Part shown: piece after piece, positions 12,101-27,100 of the stretch
Numbering within the stretch: the stretch's first letter is position 1
Layout of the letters: the number at the start of each line of letters is the position of its first letter
Assembly: GCA_949316235.1 (NCBI GenBank)
Contig: OX438743.1
Coordinates: forward strand, 41,075,242-41,139,241
Direction of reading: 5' to 3'
DNA: 64,000 bases
Origin: Oegoconia quadripuncta
Taxonomy: Eukaryota; Arthropoda; Insecta; Lepidoptera; Autostichidae
Made by a program: the position numbers and the translations under genes
Notes under the pieces: model-generated
The model's input: the letters and a program-made list of their open reading frames with translations, nothing else
Database searches by the model: none
What the model was told of the DNA's origin: nothing

Positions 12101-15100
12101 CCGCCTGGCTAGCTACCACCATCTTACCGCCAAACAGCATGGTTAATAGCATTTTTGTGTTCCGGTTGTCAGAAATAACATAGCTAGTCCCCCAAATAAG
12201 ATGGGGTTTCCGGGTCAGTACGCTAACACCTTCGGCCTCATCTTCACTTAACATCAGATGTGATTGAGGTCTAGTGCTAACCCGTTGTGGATAAAAAAAA
12301 ACTACCACCATAGACAGGGATGAAATTCGCCGGAAGTCGCTGGATGCAGGAGGGTTTCAATCGGTCGTTCCACGCACCACGTAAAAATCTGTGCGTTTGG
12401 TCGCTATAAAATTGCCGTTTAGCTTGCTTGCGTTCGGTCGCTAAATTTGGTACTACCTAAGCGCCCTAGAAAAGAATGATGGTAACTGAGTACGTCTTTC
12501 CAATAGACGTTTATCCCCTTAATCCTTATTTATGGGGCTTACGCGGTACCAAATTTAGAGGTGTTCGATCTAAAACTAGCGAGCGAACTAAAATGCTGCT
12601 TCACTTTGCTATGATGATGATGAGTACATACCTATCCACTGCGGAAATTATAGCCCTTCCATTTCAGCTTATAGTCAGTTATAAGAAAGAAATACAGAGC
12701 AATATTTTGTGAACAAACATTATTAATAATTCATCTACAGCCTATATAAATCAACGACAGAGCATACTGACTCCCAAGTTGCTGTTTGCCTTACTTTCCA
12801 TGGGAAAATTTGTTCCAATGACGGTGCTGCCCATCACGTTCGTATTTTGCAACACATGTGAAAACCATGGAGGTAGTAATAAGAATAAGAATCGTTTATT
12901 TGACCCATTTAGCGACACACATATTATTTTTACATAAAGTGTGAAAATATATACAGTGAGTTTGTGACCGAGTGAGATAAAACTATAGTACACAAACCAG
13001 TTTCATGTGTTAGAATAGGTACTCCTATCTCATAATGTAGTTTACAGTATACAATAAAAATAGCTAAGCAGTTTCTCTTATAGTGAGTTCGATTCCCAGC
13101 GGGGTACACATCATATTAGTTTGCTGCCAAGCAGTAATTTTGATAGTATTGTTTACGTACCAGTCGTTTTCCCCCAAATAACTTGGGAGTTCCGGATAAG
13201 CGATCTTTTATCTTCAACCTCGTCTTCGTTTAACGTCAGATGTAATTGAGGTCAAGCGTTGACCAGTTGTGGATAAAAAAGAGTCGGCTTGACTCGACTC
13301 CAATTTTTTTTTTATATCTAAATAAATATTTCGGACACTTACACCAATCATCTAGTCCCAAACTAATCAAAGCTTGTGCTATGGATACTAAATAACGGAT
13401 AAACATACATAAATATTTATATAAACTTCCAAGACTCGGGAATAAATGTTCGTATTCATCACATAAACATTTACCCCTCGCGGGATTCGAATCCGCAATC
13501 GTTGGTTTCGCTGATAGGGTCACTATCCACTACAGCAATCGGTCGTCAATGAGGCCAGCTTGACGACCCCCAGTCTCTACAACGCCCGAAATGAAAGCTT
13601 TTCATGCTAGCTACTGCGTGTAACAGAGACTCATAGAATCATTCATTGTAGAGACTACGGATCAAGCTAGTGCAGAAAAGGCAAGCCCAATTAAAGGTAT
13701 ATCTGGTGGGCAGAGTGGACTCTCCATTATGAGAGTTTTGTAACAAAGTAGTTATTCCACTTGTTGTTGGATGTGGGCAGAATGGCGCTTACAGACTAGA
13801 GTATCTCAAAGGCGGAAAGCATAATGGATACATTAACATCATCCTAAGCCAGCTTACTTCAAAGATGGTAAAGATTTATATAAATTTTTACCTGTTTGGT
13901 GTAGTGGTTAGCAACTCTGACCACTATACCAAAAGGTTGCGGGTTCGAATCCCGCTAGGGGCATATGTTTGTGTGATGAATACGGACATGGGTACCCGAG
14001 TTCTGGATGTTTTCATTTATAATAAGTATTTATTTACAAAAAAAATGTATTTATGTAGTATATCCACAACACGAGCCTATAGTTGCTTAAAGTGGAACTA
14101 GATGGCGCTGTGTGTATGTCAAGGATATTTATTATTTATTATTATTATTATAAATTCGTCATTAAAAAAAAAGACGGTTTATTCGCACACATAAAGAACA
14201 ATTAATAAAATAACAGTACACTCAGATAAGTGTCGAACAGCGAAAGGGAAACGACTCAGCTGCTGAGCTTATAAGAGCTTAGCGCTGGTTTACTGTCGCA
14301 CCCAGTCATTTATAGTTTAAAGTTAGGAATAGGGATAGTTTAGTAGTTTATCTCACAAAAATTGTTTTTACCCAAACGTGTTCTTTTTTTTTTAATATGA
14401 GAGGGCGGCAAACGAGCATGCGGGTCACCTGATGGAAAGCAATCACCGCCGCCCATGGACACCCGCAACACCAAAACGGTCACAGATGCGTTGCCGGTCT
14501 TTGAGGAAGGTGTAGGCTCGTTTCTTGAAGGTTCCAATGTCGTACTCGTTCGGGAATACCCCTGCCGGAAGTCCGTTCCACAGGGTGGTCGTACGTGGTA
14601 AGAAGTTTCATGAGAAACGTACAGTGGTAGACTTCCACTCATCCAGGTGATGTGGATGGAAATTTAATTTTCGGCGAGAAGTGTATCGGTTAAATTGAGC
14701 AGCGGGTATTAGCTCGAACAGTTCTTCAGAACACTCCCCATGAAATATGCGATAGAGAATGCAGAGGGACGTGGTCAAACTATAAGATTAAATATTCAGG
14801 GTGAATTTGAATTACCCATACAAAGTAAACCATTCTGAAACCACCGCCACCACATTGGGTTTACGTTTCGGAGGTCGCGGGTTCGATCCCCAGCGGGGTA
14901 CATATTTAGTACTCGGTTTGGCTGGTGGTAGGGCATATTAAATGTTCGCCTGGCTAGCTACCACCATCTTATCTAAATCTGCCGCCAAACAGCAATGTTA
15001 ATAGCATTGTTTGGTGTAGTGGTTAGAAATTCTGCTGCTATACCAAAAGGTCGCGGGTTCGAATCCCGCTAGGGACATACGTTTGTATGATGAATACAGA

Positions 15101-18100
15101 CATGTGTTCCCGAGTTATGGATGTTTTTCATTTATACATGTATTTATTTACAAAAAAAATATATATTTGTGTAGTTTATCAACCATCTGGTATCCATAAC
15201 ACAAGCTTAGATGCTTACTGTGGCCCTAGATGGCGCTGTGTGTATGTGCAAAGATATTTATTTATTTATTTATTTATTTATTTGTTGTGTTCCGGTTGTC
15301 AGAGATAATATAGCCAGTCCCCCAAATAAGATGGGGTTTCCGGGTCAGTACGCTACCACCTTCGGCCTCATCTTCTCTTAACATTAGGTGTGATTGAGGT
15401 CAAGTGCTAACCTGTTGTGGATAAAAAAAAAGCCACCTCTAATATGGAAATCCAACAATTTTCGTCTGGTGACTCCACTCCTGATTACGAACAACTTTCC
15501 ACTAGGAACCATAGCTGAATTCAGCATACAAAGTAAAGCATTCATATTTAGAATGCTTTACTTTGTATGGGTAGGTAATCGGAAATTTTTTGATCGAATT
15601 CGACTACGGTTCCCTGAGGAAAGTTGATGGCAATCAGGAGTAGAGTCATCACTTAATGGGAATTACACGAATTCAAATTCACCCTGTATATAAAATTAAA
15701 CAATTATTAAACTAATTGCTAAGGTTCAATTACAAAGGACAGAGGGTAGGCCTAGGGGGTAATTGGGTGAGTGGAGGGGGGGGTCTGAGGGACACTCCGA
15801 GTAAAGATAAGACGATTACCTACTGTCATAACATTCCCAGACCGGGCCGGGTATGTCGTGGAACCATCTGCAAATTAACTTAGCTAAATAGTCAAGTTAA
15901 TTCCGATAAATTGTTCAAATGTCTGAAACTGTGATTTTCATTAGGTATATTCGTCGTTTCTTTGGTGGTAATACTCTACTGGAGTGATAGAAGTTCAGCA
16001 ACACAGCCCATAAATCCAAGAACAAATGATATTTTAGACGTCGTTGTGAAGACATTTTCTTTTTTGCATACTGCCAAGATACTGTACAAGATAGTGCAGA
16101 CAGACGACAATGATCGGCTGTTTATATCTTCTTGCTTCCGATAGATGAAGGCCCAGTATCAGCTGTAGGGAACCATAAGAAGGCACAATGGAGTGACATA
16201 GTCAAATGACTAAACTCCTTAAAAATAGAAAAAAAAAAAAGTTAAAATCTCTAACAGTCGATTACAAGAATATTCTGATCCTCAAGCATTTGATATATTT
16301 GCCATCGACTCGCTAAGAAGAAGAACATCCGCTACTTTGCCGTTGCTATTTTTTTTTATGCACGACGTTTTCGTACTTGACCTCAATCACACCTGATGTT
16401 TAGTGAAGATGAGGTCGAAGGTGGAAGCGTACTGACCCGGAAACCCCAACACATTGGGGACTGGCTATCTTATCTTTGACAACCGGAACACAACAATGCT
16501 ATTAACATTGCTGCTTAGCGGCATATTTAGATAAGATGGTGGTAGCTAGCCAGGCGGACATTAATTTTTTTTTTTTTATGCCCTATTTTACGTCGCATCT
16601 CTAAAATTTTGACGTTAATGTTGAAGTTAACTCTAAATCAATTCAATTTAGGTTTTAGATATCAAAACCTATTCCAGTACGCCATCGAAGACGTATTATT
16701 AGCGAAATTTAGTCGCCATCTAAAATAGTCGCGTTTAAAATTAGGGAGTAGATTTTTCCAGATTTATTGGGCTCTCTACAGCCCAAAAAGTGTGAGCTTT
16801 ATATAAAAGTCTTTTATATGAGTAGGTACAATAGACTTTCCTAACATGTATGATTTTGAAGCCGCGGTGAAGAATAATGCCTATCCTATAATTTTTTTAA
16901 ATATTTTTTAAGGTAAGACTTAATTCTAGTAGGTAAACTATTAAATATCAATGGCATCATTGTATTGTAATCTCCATCTTTGATTCTAATCTAAAACCTA
17001 AAATTATTTTGATAGAGATTTTTTTTAAAGAATGTTGCCATTTTTCCATTGTCGATAAAGAAACGTAATTAACCAAACCCTGTACAAACATGTAAATTTG
17101 GAGTCAAAAACAAAAGCCAACTTAAATTATAAAATGCGGTAAAGAAATTCCATACATCAAATCATCGATACATAAACATTTAAAAAACCTGTTCCGAAGT
17201 AAAGATATCTGATTTTGACTATGGCAATACAGTACATCAATTCAATTTAGGCGTCGGTAAACCATCCAGTCGGTCAAGTGCAACCCAAACGCCATGCACA
17301 ATGAAATAAATAAATAAAATAAAATCTATAATATTTAGCGATAGGTGTATTTCAGAATAGCACATTTTAGGAAATGCATTTAAAATTAGAGATTTTTAGA
17401 TTTTTTTTATCCACAACGGGTTAGCACTTGACCTCAATCACACCTGATGTTAAGTGAAGATGAGGCCGAAGGTGGTAGCGTACTGACCCGGAAACCCCAT
17501 CTTTTTTGGGGGACTGGCTATCTTATCTCTGATTTAGGTTAGTTTAGCGACTGCACGCCAGAATCGACACCACCATCGTTTTAGATAGATTAATAAGACG
17601 AGTCAGTACCAGTATTGAACTTGTTATAGTTTTAGTCTTTATGAAAAGAAGCAACGCAGACGTCGACGCAGAAAATTGTCCGATAATTCTGTCCGATAAG
17701 TCTGGCCGACAAAAAGTCCGTTGGCTGTAGTGCCTTTTCACAAACACATCTAAATAACTTCGTTGTTTTTGAAGAATATATTTGAATAATTCCATAACTC
17801 GGGAACTCATCATCGTACAAACATGTCCCTAGCGGGATTCGAAACCGCGACCTTCTGGTAATAGCAGTAGAGTTTCTAACCACTACACTAAACAGGCCGT
17901 CAACAATATTCCATCTCAGACCAATCTAAATACAAATACACTCCAAACCTACCTTACCTTAATTAACTAAGTATACCTACACCATCAGTAAATTGCTGTA
18001 ACAAACATATTAAGGCATATTGCAATTACCTCTCCCTGTTCACCCTAAATGCAAACTGTACATGATATGGATCTTATCACCTTAAACGTGGCAGCAAGAG

Positions 18101-21100
18101 ACATCTTTCCTTATATTAAGTTAAGTGTGTCACCATTTTATTTTCCAGGAGGAAATCTTTTTGCAGACGTGGTTGAAGTTCATTGAGACCCGTATTCATA
18201 GGCCAAGACTCTCATGTTTATTTTTTTCAATATTTTTTTTCTGTGACACGATCTTAGGTACTTTGTCGAGGCAATTTCCATTGTAAAATTGTTGCTTACC
18301 TAATTCTAAAATGAACAAAAATTTAAACGCGAGATATTTATTGAAAATTTTAATTGACAAAAGTACAAGAAATATATTTTTTATGCACAACGGGTTAGCA
18401 GTTGACCTCAATCACAGCAGATGTCAAGTGAAGATGAGGCCGAAGGTGGAAGCGTACCACCAACCAAACCGCGTACTACCCATATCTAACCCGCGACCTC
18501 CGATTCGAAACTGTTTTTTTTTTAGCACAACGAGTTGGTGCTTGACCTCAATCACACCTGATGTTAATTGAAGATGAGGTCGAAGGTGGAAGCGTACTGA
18601 CCCGGAAACCCCAACACATTTGGGGGAAACACTGTTGTATACATTGAGCCACGGAGATGAGATTAAACTGGGGGATAGTTTCTTAGCCATGTTTGATGGA
18701 AATCGGTTAAGCCATTTAGAATATATTTAGCTCTTAACACTATATATCTTTTGGTCTAGTTTACGTGAACGATAAAATTATTATTGTTCAATGTTGTCGG
18801 ACGTTTTCTGAATTTTCAATGTATAGATACTTTTTAATGTTTTATGTTATTTATGAAAACAAACAGCTATATAATGTATAAACTACTGAAAGTACTAGTA
18901 CTACTGAAAGTACTATTGCTAGTAGTAGTATAAACTACTTAGGTAATAGCATAGCCAACATCGTTATCCACATAAAACCAATGTTAGTACACACTTCAGT
19001 ACTCAAATTTATACATTGGTAATCTACATATAAAACTGATTGGTTGGGAATTGAACCTGGACCTTCCAAATTGAGAGACCACGTTTTAACCGCTGAGCCA
19101 CAGAAGCTCCTAATTTAATTACTTATGTGTATTTATCCGACTGCTCTTAAACGGTGAAGAAAACATCGTGAGGAAACCTGCATGCCTATGAAAAATAATA
19201 ATTCAAGGGCATGTGAAGTCCCCAACTCGCATTGGGCCAGGTGGTGGACTATGGTCCATACTCCCTCATATACGAGGGAAGGCCTATATCCCGGCAGTGG
19301 GATGTCTACTGGCCGATGATGATAAAGTTACGTATTTGTATGTATTAAGTAGGATTACCAGTTTCCGTGACTGCAAAAGCAAAGGCTATGGATATAGCAC
19401 ACCACTCAGCTGGCACGTGATTTGAGCGACGGTTGCGTAAAAGTGAGAACGCAGTACCTACATAAAGCGAGACAAAAAAATTGTCTCCCAGTTAGTGCGG
19501 TAAAGAGCGAAACGTAAAGTGTCCGCAATTCCTTCACGGAACCCTCCGTTGGGAGTAAATTATGTTGGGTACAGTGGCAACATTTATAACAGAACTGTCA
19601 CGTAGTGTTTACGTCATAATCACATTGTGACGACAATTTACAATTTATTCACCGTAAGGTTTGTTATGGGATTTATTTTATACACAACGGGTTAGCACTT
19701 AACCTCAATCACACCTGATGTTAAGTGAAGATGTGGCCGAAGGCGTATCTCTTGAGCTTCCGTCTTCCGTTAATGATTGAGCAGCAAACGAACATGCAAA
19801 CTTTCGCATATAAGGTAAATAAATGTCACCCCTCGGAGGATTCAAATCCTCAACTGTTGGTTTCGCTGACGGCTCACTATCCACTACACCAATAGGTTAT
19901 TGTTATTAATTAATTTTGTGATGCACAATTATCAATTATTATTTTATGATTTTAATTTATTGAGTACAGAAAAATAGGAAGATACCTATTACCACAAACA
20001 CCCTCTTTACCGTTACCCCGATTTACAAAGCGGAAATTATTTCCCATGGTAATGAAAGATACACTCCGAAAGTCGACGAAGTGAAACTTGGCGTTAAAAC
20101 ACGGGTATTTAATATTCAAAATGGCTGATAAAGCTTATTACAGACTAGAGAATTGACCGAAGGCTCGTAAGTCCACAATGGGGGCCTAAATTGTCCGCTC
20201 TCAGCTGTAAACCGGCCTGCGGTTCTTTGGAATGGTTTCTTTTTGTCGCATGCCGTAATGACATTAGTTATTTTAGCGCTCGTTAAAGCGGAATGAGACG
20301 TTGTCTTTATAATCTGTGGTAGTACAGTTAGCTGCGCTTAAAAGTATACCCTCATCTATTGCATTAGTATATGTTGCAAAGAAAATCACTCGTGCACTCG
20401 TTGCATATCCGCATTCGCTATTCGTTTGCGGCTGGCGAAGTTAAGCAATGTCCGGCGCGATCAGTCCTTGGATGAGTATGGTGGTGGTCACTACATGCTT
20501 CGGACAGTACGTTAAATAGTCGGTCCCGGTTGTTTCCAATTGGATGCAATCGTTAAACCAAGTCGGTGGACTACAGAGGCGGCTTAAAACACACACTTCA
20601 CAAGGCGAAAACACTATTTATTTACATTTTATGTATCTTATTCATTTAAGTACTTTTATAGTTTAAGTATATATATTGTCTAAATTTAAATATTGAGTTT
20701 ATAGACTATGCACCTTAGGTCGCCCGTCACACGAGCAAAACGTCGACTAGTAAACTCAATAAGGGGGTCTGGTTGAAAACCAGCGCTGAGCAGCAGCTAG
20801 TCTCTGTTAGCATTATGCTGAACCAGATCCTTTTATCACAAAAGTGGTATTGTCCTATGTGTATTTACTAATGTAAGTACCTAATGTTAAGTATATTGGG
20901 CAAATAATGTTGTGACAATAAACGATTTCTTTCTTTCTTTCTAAAAACACTGACTGTCAGATGGTCACTAGTCTGACAGAAATCCATTGGGCCCGCGTGG
21001 TGGATAATGGTTCATACCCTCTCCCTGTGAGTGAGGACTGTGCCCCCATAGTGGAGACGTGTAAGGCTATTGATGAAGAAAATCAAGCCGGTGCGTAATG

Positions 21101-24100
21101 CAGCTTGCATGGTTACTATCAGGACATGACATTTTGATTAGCTTCTTTACCTTGTACGATATTATTAACGCAATAGATCTAGTGCGTTAGGGGTATACTT
21201 TTAGTTGCAGCTGACTGTACATGATGATAACTAGATGACACTATCACCACAGCGTAAAAAAATTATAGTCGAAAAACTTCAAAGATATGTTTCGGTGCGC
21301 TAGCAGTTGTTTGGCACATCTAGGGTTGTCACATTTCAATTGCTCCAAAGATTAACCGGTTTAGTGTAGTGGTTAGAAACCCTGATTACTACACTAAAAC
21401 ATAGTAGATAGTGTGTTCATTTAAAACAACATACACGACAACTATGACCTAGCTCCCCTTTTATACTGGACGGATGGGTTGGTTGCAAGGTCGTGACTAA
21501 CAACATGCAAATACTTGCAACGACACAGTGCAAACTAGTGTTGCGGGTATTTACACCTTGTTATAAACTGGCCTCTGACTAAATTAATTAATTAATTGAT
21601 GAAATGGATTAATTAATTAATTAATTATAATCTTTTATTTCTTTTAATTTAGTTTCCTTACCTACTAGGTTGTATGGTATATCTGAGATGCCCCGTGCGA
21701 CAGGGCTGTACCTGTGCGGGACTCAAAAGGCCTCACTGATCGCTGAGCAATAAAGTATTTTTATTTTATTTTATAATATGTATATATTTATAAAAATAAT
21801 CATTTATATAGTATATCCACCAAATGGTGTCCATAATACAATACTGTTACTTAGTATGAAACTAGATGGCGCTGTGTGTATGTCTAAGGATATATATTAA
21901 TGGTAAGAGTAACTGTTATAGTTGCGTACCCACCAGTAGGTGAAAGGGAAAGGTGACTACGCTACAGATCCTCTACGATGCCACAGAGAATTCTGGTCTT
22001 TAAGAATTTCATGGTTTTGCCATCGACTCGTTAAGGAGAAGAAAGGTGACTGAGGAACAAGCTGCAGTATGAAGGAATGGATCGAAGCCCTTGCACCCCC
22101 CGACGCTTCGAAACTCGAGAGTTGACTAACTGTAAGGAAAAGGCTGATAATGTTTCTCACAAAAACGAACTACGGGTTGGTTCTTAGACAAGCCATTGGT
22201 TGGTGGTAGGACATTTTAAATGTCCGCCTGGCTAGCTACCACCATCTTATCTAAATCTGCCGCCAAGCAGCAATGTTGATGGCATTGTTGTGTACCGGTT
22301 GTCAGAGATAAGATAGCCAGTCCTCCAAATGTGTTGGGGTTTCCGGGTCAGTACGCTTCCACCTTCGACCTCATCTTCACTTAACATCAGGTGTGATTGA
22401 GGTCAAGTACCAACCCGTTCCGCATAAAAAAAAGCATTCTTGATGAAAATCAGTTTAGCAGGTTCAAAGATACATAACTTTCAACACTGCTTTGTATACC
22501 TGGATGATATTATTCCTCGGATGTCTATTTTAACCTTCCCTTCACAGTACATTCTTGAAAATTTAAACCATGTCAAAATAAATTGCGTCATTTAACACTT
22601 TCGCGGACAGTGAACCAGACACAATAAAGGTTTTATGTTATCACGTCTATAGGCGTTCAGTGTCCGCGAAATATGAAGAAAAATAGTGAACAGCTTGAAC
22701 CGCTCGAGAACAGCTGTACTCAGCGCGATTCCGCTGCAAAGACAACAGGTTAGTAGGCTATAATTTCGGGCAAGTTTTATCGCGAGTGGTGGCCGTGACA
22801 TGGTGACTAATGCAAAGGGATTATACGATAGTCCTCAAGATGTAGCAGAGAATGGGATAAGGACTTTGCAGGTTATTTCTGCACAATAAGGAAAATCGTC
22901 AGGGTATGCTACTTTGTCTTCAATGCTTTATTTTCGTCTTGATAGTTTAGTCTTGGGGTTGTCGTAAGTATATTCTTTGATGCTCAATGGGCTAGCGTTT
23001 GAACTCAATCACGCCTGATGTTAAGTGAAGATGAGGCCGATGATGGAATTGAACTCACCCGGAACCTCCAACTTATTTGAGAGACTGGCTATCTTATCTT
23101 AAACTGAATCACAAATGCTACTGTTTAGCGATAGACGTTTCAGACAAAATAAGATGGTGTTAGTTGGCCAAGTGTTTTAAATAAAAACCTGCCAAGTTCA
23201 TGACGGAGCACCTGCAGTCTAGGGTTCGTACCTGCCCGTTACAATATGCGAACAGGACTAAGTCCCCTTGGCTTAGCTCAATATCTCTATTGTACACAAA
23301 ACTGTTACAGAAAAATACATACATACATACATAATGTCACGCCTGTTTCCCGTAGAGGCAGGCAGAGACCACAGACTCCACTTGCTAAATATGCATTGTT
23401 TAAAAAATTTACAATTGTATGTAATTGTGGGCTTTTTGTTATTTGAAAAATAATTTTCAATGTAACTTACATTTTATAGGTTTAGGACCCGATTTCGAAG
23501 GACATAATACGCGAAAGTCATTTGTATTATATTATAAATGCGAAAGTTTGTATGTGTGTATGTCTGTATGTATGTATTGGTGTGTTAAAAGATTAGGACC
23601 TAGATTAATATATAGGCATTTTTTTTGCTGAACCGATTTTGATAAAATCTTCCACGCCGACGAGGTCGCGGGCGGAACGCTAGTAGCTTAATAAGACTTC
23701 GTGTATTCTAGCACCATGTTACGTCCATTATCTTGCATATATACGACAACGACCTGTTTGGTGTAGTGGTTAAAAATTCTGACTGCTATACCAAAAGGTC
23801 GCGGGTTCGAATCCGGCTAGGGGCATATGTTTGTATGATGAATACAGACATGTGTTCCCGAGTTATGGATGTTTTTCATTTACTTATGTATTTATTTACA
23901 AAAAAAAATGTTAGTATTTGTGTAGTTTATCAACCATCTGGTATCCACAATACAAGCCTAGTTGCTTAGTGTGGAACTAGATAGCGCTGTGTGAAAGTGC
24001 AAAGATATTTATTTATTTATATTGCGCTCGGAGGCGGTTGTACATAGATGGATCAAAGGTCAAAGTGTTGAACTTGACATGGTATCGACTACCTAACTCC

Positions 24101-27100
24101 ACCGAAATGTATCCTGCCTCGTTGACTCCTATTAAACATTTTAGTTGGCAGAAAGCTTGACTCATTAGGGTCGGCGCGCATAACGCCCAGACGATTAATT
24201 CTTAAATGCCTGAAGCCATTTATATTTCTTAGTGAAATTACGTATTCAAATGGTTCCGGATCTTAGGAGTGAGAATATAAGAATAAGAATCGTTTGTTCC
24301 GTCCATGCGTCCGCGAAATCAGTAATAATTCACTCAAAGGGCTATGTATACGCTTTGAAAAAGGTTCCAGTTGTTTTACAAAATCTTCCTTTTAATAAAT
24401 TTAAAGATACTATAAAAGCATATTATAAAATATCAGACTATTTAGATGATAATCAACCCTGGACATAGCCAGCTCGTTCGCATGCCAGGCTAATTCACAA
24501 TTAATAAATAATAATAAATAAATATCTTTGGACATACACACAGCGTCATCTAGTTCCACGCTAAGCAACTAGGCTTGTATTATGGATACCAGATGGTTGA
24601 TAAACTACACAAATACATTTTTTTTGTAAATGAATACATAAATAAATAAAAATATCCATAACTCGGGAACACATGTTTGTATTCATCATACAAACTTATG
24701 CCACTAGCGGCATTCGAACCTGCGACCTTTGGTATTGCAGTCAGAAGTTTTAACCACTACACCAAACAGGTCGTCTAATAACAATTAATAATGAAATATC
24801 AGAACCATTTAGTAATACAAACACTAGTTTTTAAAAGAGCAACGCCTCGAGTTTCTTGCTTGTTTTTCTCAGGGGAAAATTGCCTTTTGAACAAGCAGTA
24901 GCTTAAAGTAAAGTCCGATAACTTTAGGTGTACCCATGTGTACCCATTTTGTAGCATTTTTGAATTTGAATTAGTCGTCTCCGTTAGTCGCCTTTTACGA
25001 CACCTACGGGAAGAGAGGGGTTGGTTCTATTCTTTTTATGTGCCGAAAAAACACGGCACACACATAAGTTGAAGAACTAAAAAACAATGTAATATAATTA
25101 ATTAATTAAATTTAAAAATAAGTTTAATTAATTAATTAATTAATGTGTTTTAATCTTTACATTATATAACAATTACCAACTATAAAAATACACCGCATTG
25201 CTATTATTAGTGCAGACCTCCTCTACTGGTAGCACGTATCTTAACCTTAAGGTTTGAAAAAATCACCTATCGATAAGGCCGCTTTTTTGTCCGATTAATG
25301 ATATACGCTCTAATCTTTGTGTAGTTTTTGTTAATTGTACAATAAAGAGTATTTGATTGTTTGACAGAAATCTACATATATTCGAGAAACATTACCTTCC
25401 TGGGGCAATCGGTAGGTCCAAGGTCCTCTAGGGCCAACGTAATTCATTAAGTGATGTTTATAGTACGGTATACTAAAAATCTTATAGTCGCATTACATAA
25501 ACGCGGACGTGATCCAATCGGACCCGTTTGTGTCGAAGACGACCGGTCTACATGTAGACCGATAAACAGGAACCAAGCCTTTATGACTCGGTTTTGTAAC
25601 TACATGTATGTGACAGATTTAAAGAGTATAATATTCTAAACCTTTTCGTCACAGTACATTTTTGAAAATCTAATATTTATGTCAAAAAAAATATAGCATC
25701 ATTTAGGAAAAATAGTGATAAACATGATGTCAATACAAGAAATAAAGATAAACTTGCAGGTCTCATAAGTCGCCTCCACAAAGTCAGTAATTCATTCAAA
25801 GGGTTATGTATACGCTTTTTCAATAAAGTTCCTGTTGATATACAAAATCTTCCTTTCAATAAGTTTAAAGATACTATAAAACAGAAACTTATTAAGAAAG
25901 CATATTATAAAATATCAGATTATTTAGATGATAAACAATCATGGACATAACCAGCCCGTTCGCATAACCAGGCTATTTCACAATTAATAATGAAATATTA
26001 TAATATAAAATAATAATTTTGTAATATAAAAACCTTTTTTTTAAAAAGAGCGACCTCTCGAGTTTCTTGCTTGTTCTTCTCAGGGGAAAATTGCCTTTTG
26101 AACAAGCAGTAGCTTTAAAAATGTAAAATCTGACTATTTTAAGTGTACCCTGTGTACCTACAAAATAAAGCATTTTTTGATTTTGATTTGATTTTGTGTA
26201 CATGAGTACATGTCATTTTTAACTCGCTCATAGACTAGTTAATTTATATGGTGTTGCAAAATTTTTTTTTTTTTTTTTTGGGATGCTACATGAGTCGTAC
26301 CGCTGTCCCAGTTAGCCTGCACCTCCAGAAGTGCAGGAGCCGCGGCGGTCGCTGCGGAAAATCTCAAGAGGCGGAAATACGCAACCCTGAGACAGGGTTA
26401 TGTTATGTATGTGTGTTTGTATGTATTCAATTAACGTATGTATTTATATGGGTGATTTATTTATTTTATTAAAATTAGTTTACCGTGCACGCTACCTACA
26501 TGTCATGTGCATAATGCTTCCTAACCCAAAGGTTGCTTGGAAGAGATCGCTTTTAGTGATAAGGCCGCCAAATTGTACTATCCCCTTTTTCTGATTTGTA
26601 CAGATGTCTTATTGTTGTACAATAAATAATATTTTGTTTGTTTGTTTGTTATGTCCTTTGGGGTAGAGACCATGGGGCCGTGGGAACCGGACGAGCATCA
26701 GCTCTTTAAAGAGCTGGCGTCGCGTCTGGTAGAAGTATCGGGTGACCAGAGGACTGGCAACTAACTTGGCAACGCCACTAGTCTTCTGAGTACCTTGCCT
26801 CAAAGCAGTGACAACAGTAAAGCAGAGTGTAACATAAATGTTCTACCTATGACTTGGACGTATGTTCCAGGGCCCTCGTTTTTTTTTAAATTATCTCTTT
26901 TTTACTATGTTTTTGTTAATATCTTTCATTATGTTCTCTATTGTAAAACAATATACATGTGGGTTCTTAGTTTGTAAATGTCACGCACATAATATTACCT
27001 AACGTCAGTGTTTTTGGTACGTCTAAACGTACAAACAGATTTACAATAATTTTTGATGATAACAATAGAACACAATTAGGCGGTCTTATCACTAAAAGCG

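Noticed and set aside
18130..18190. Possible exon after 'attttccag' ([15 protein letters not shown])
   Set aside because: The acceptor-like sequence is followed by a short frame only. There is no downstream donor or partner exon, and the strand is opposite to the surrounding gene.
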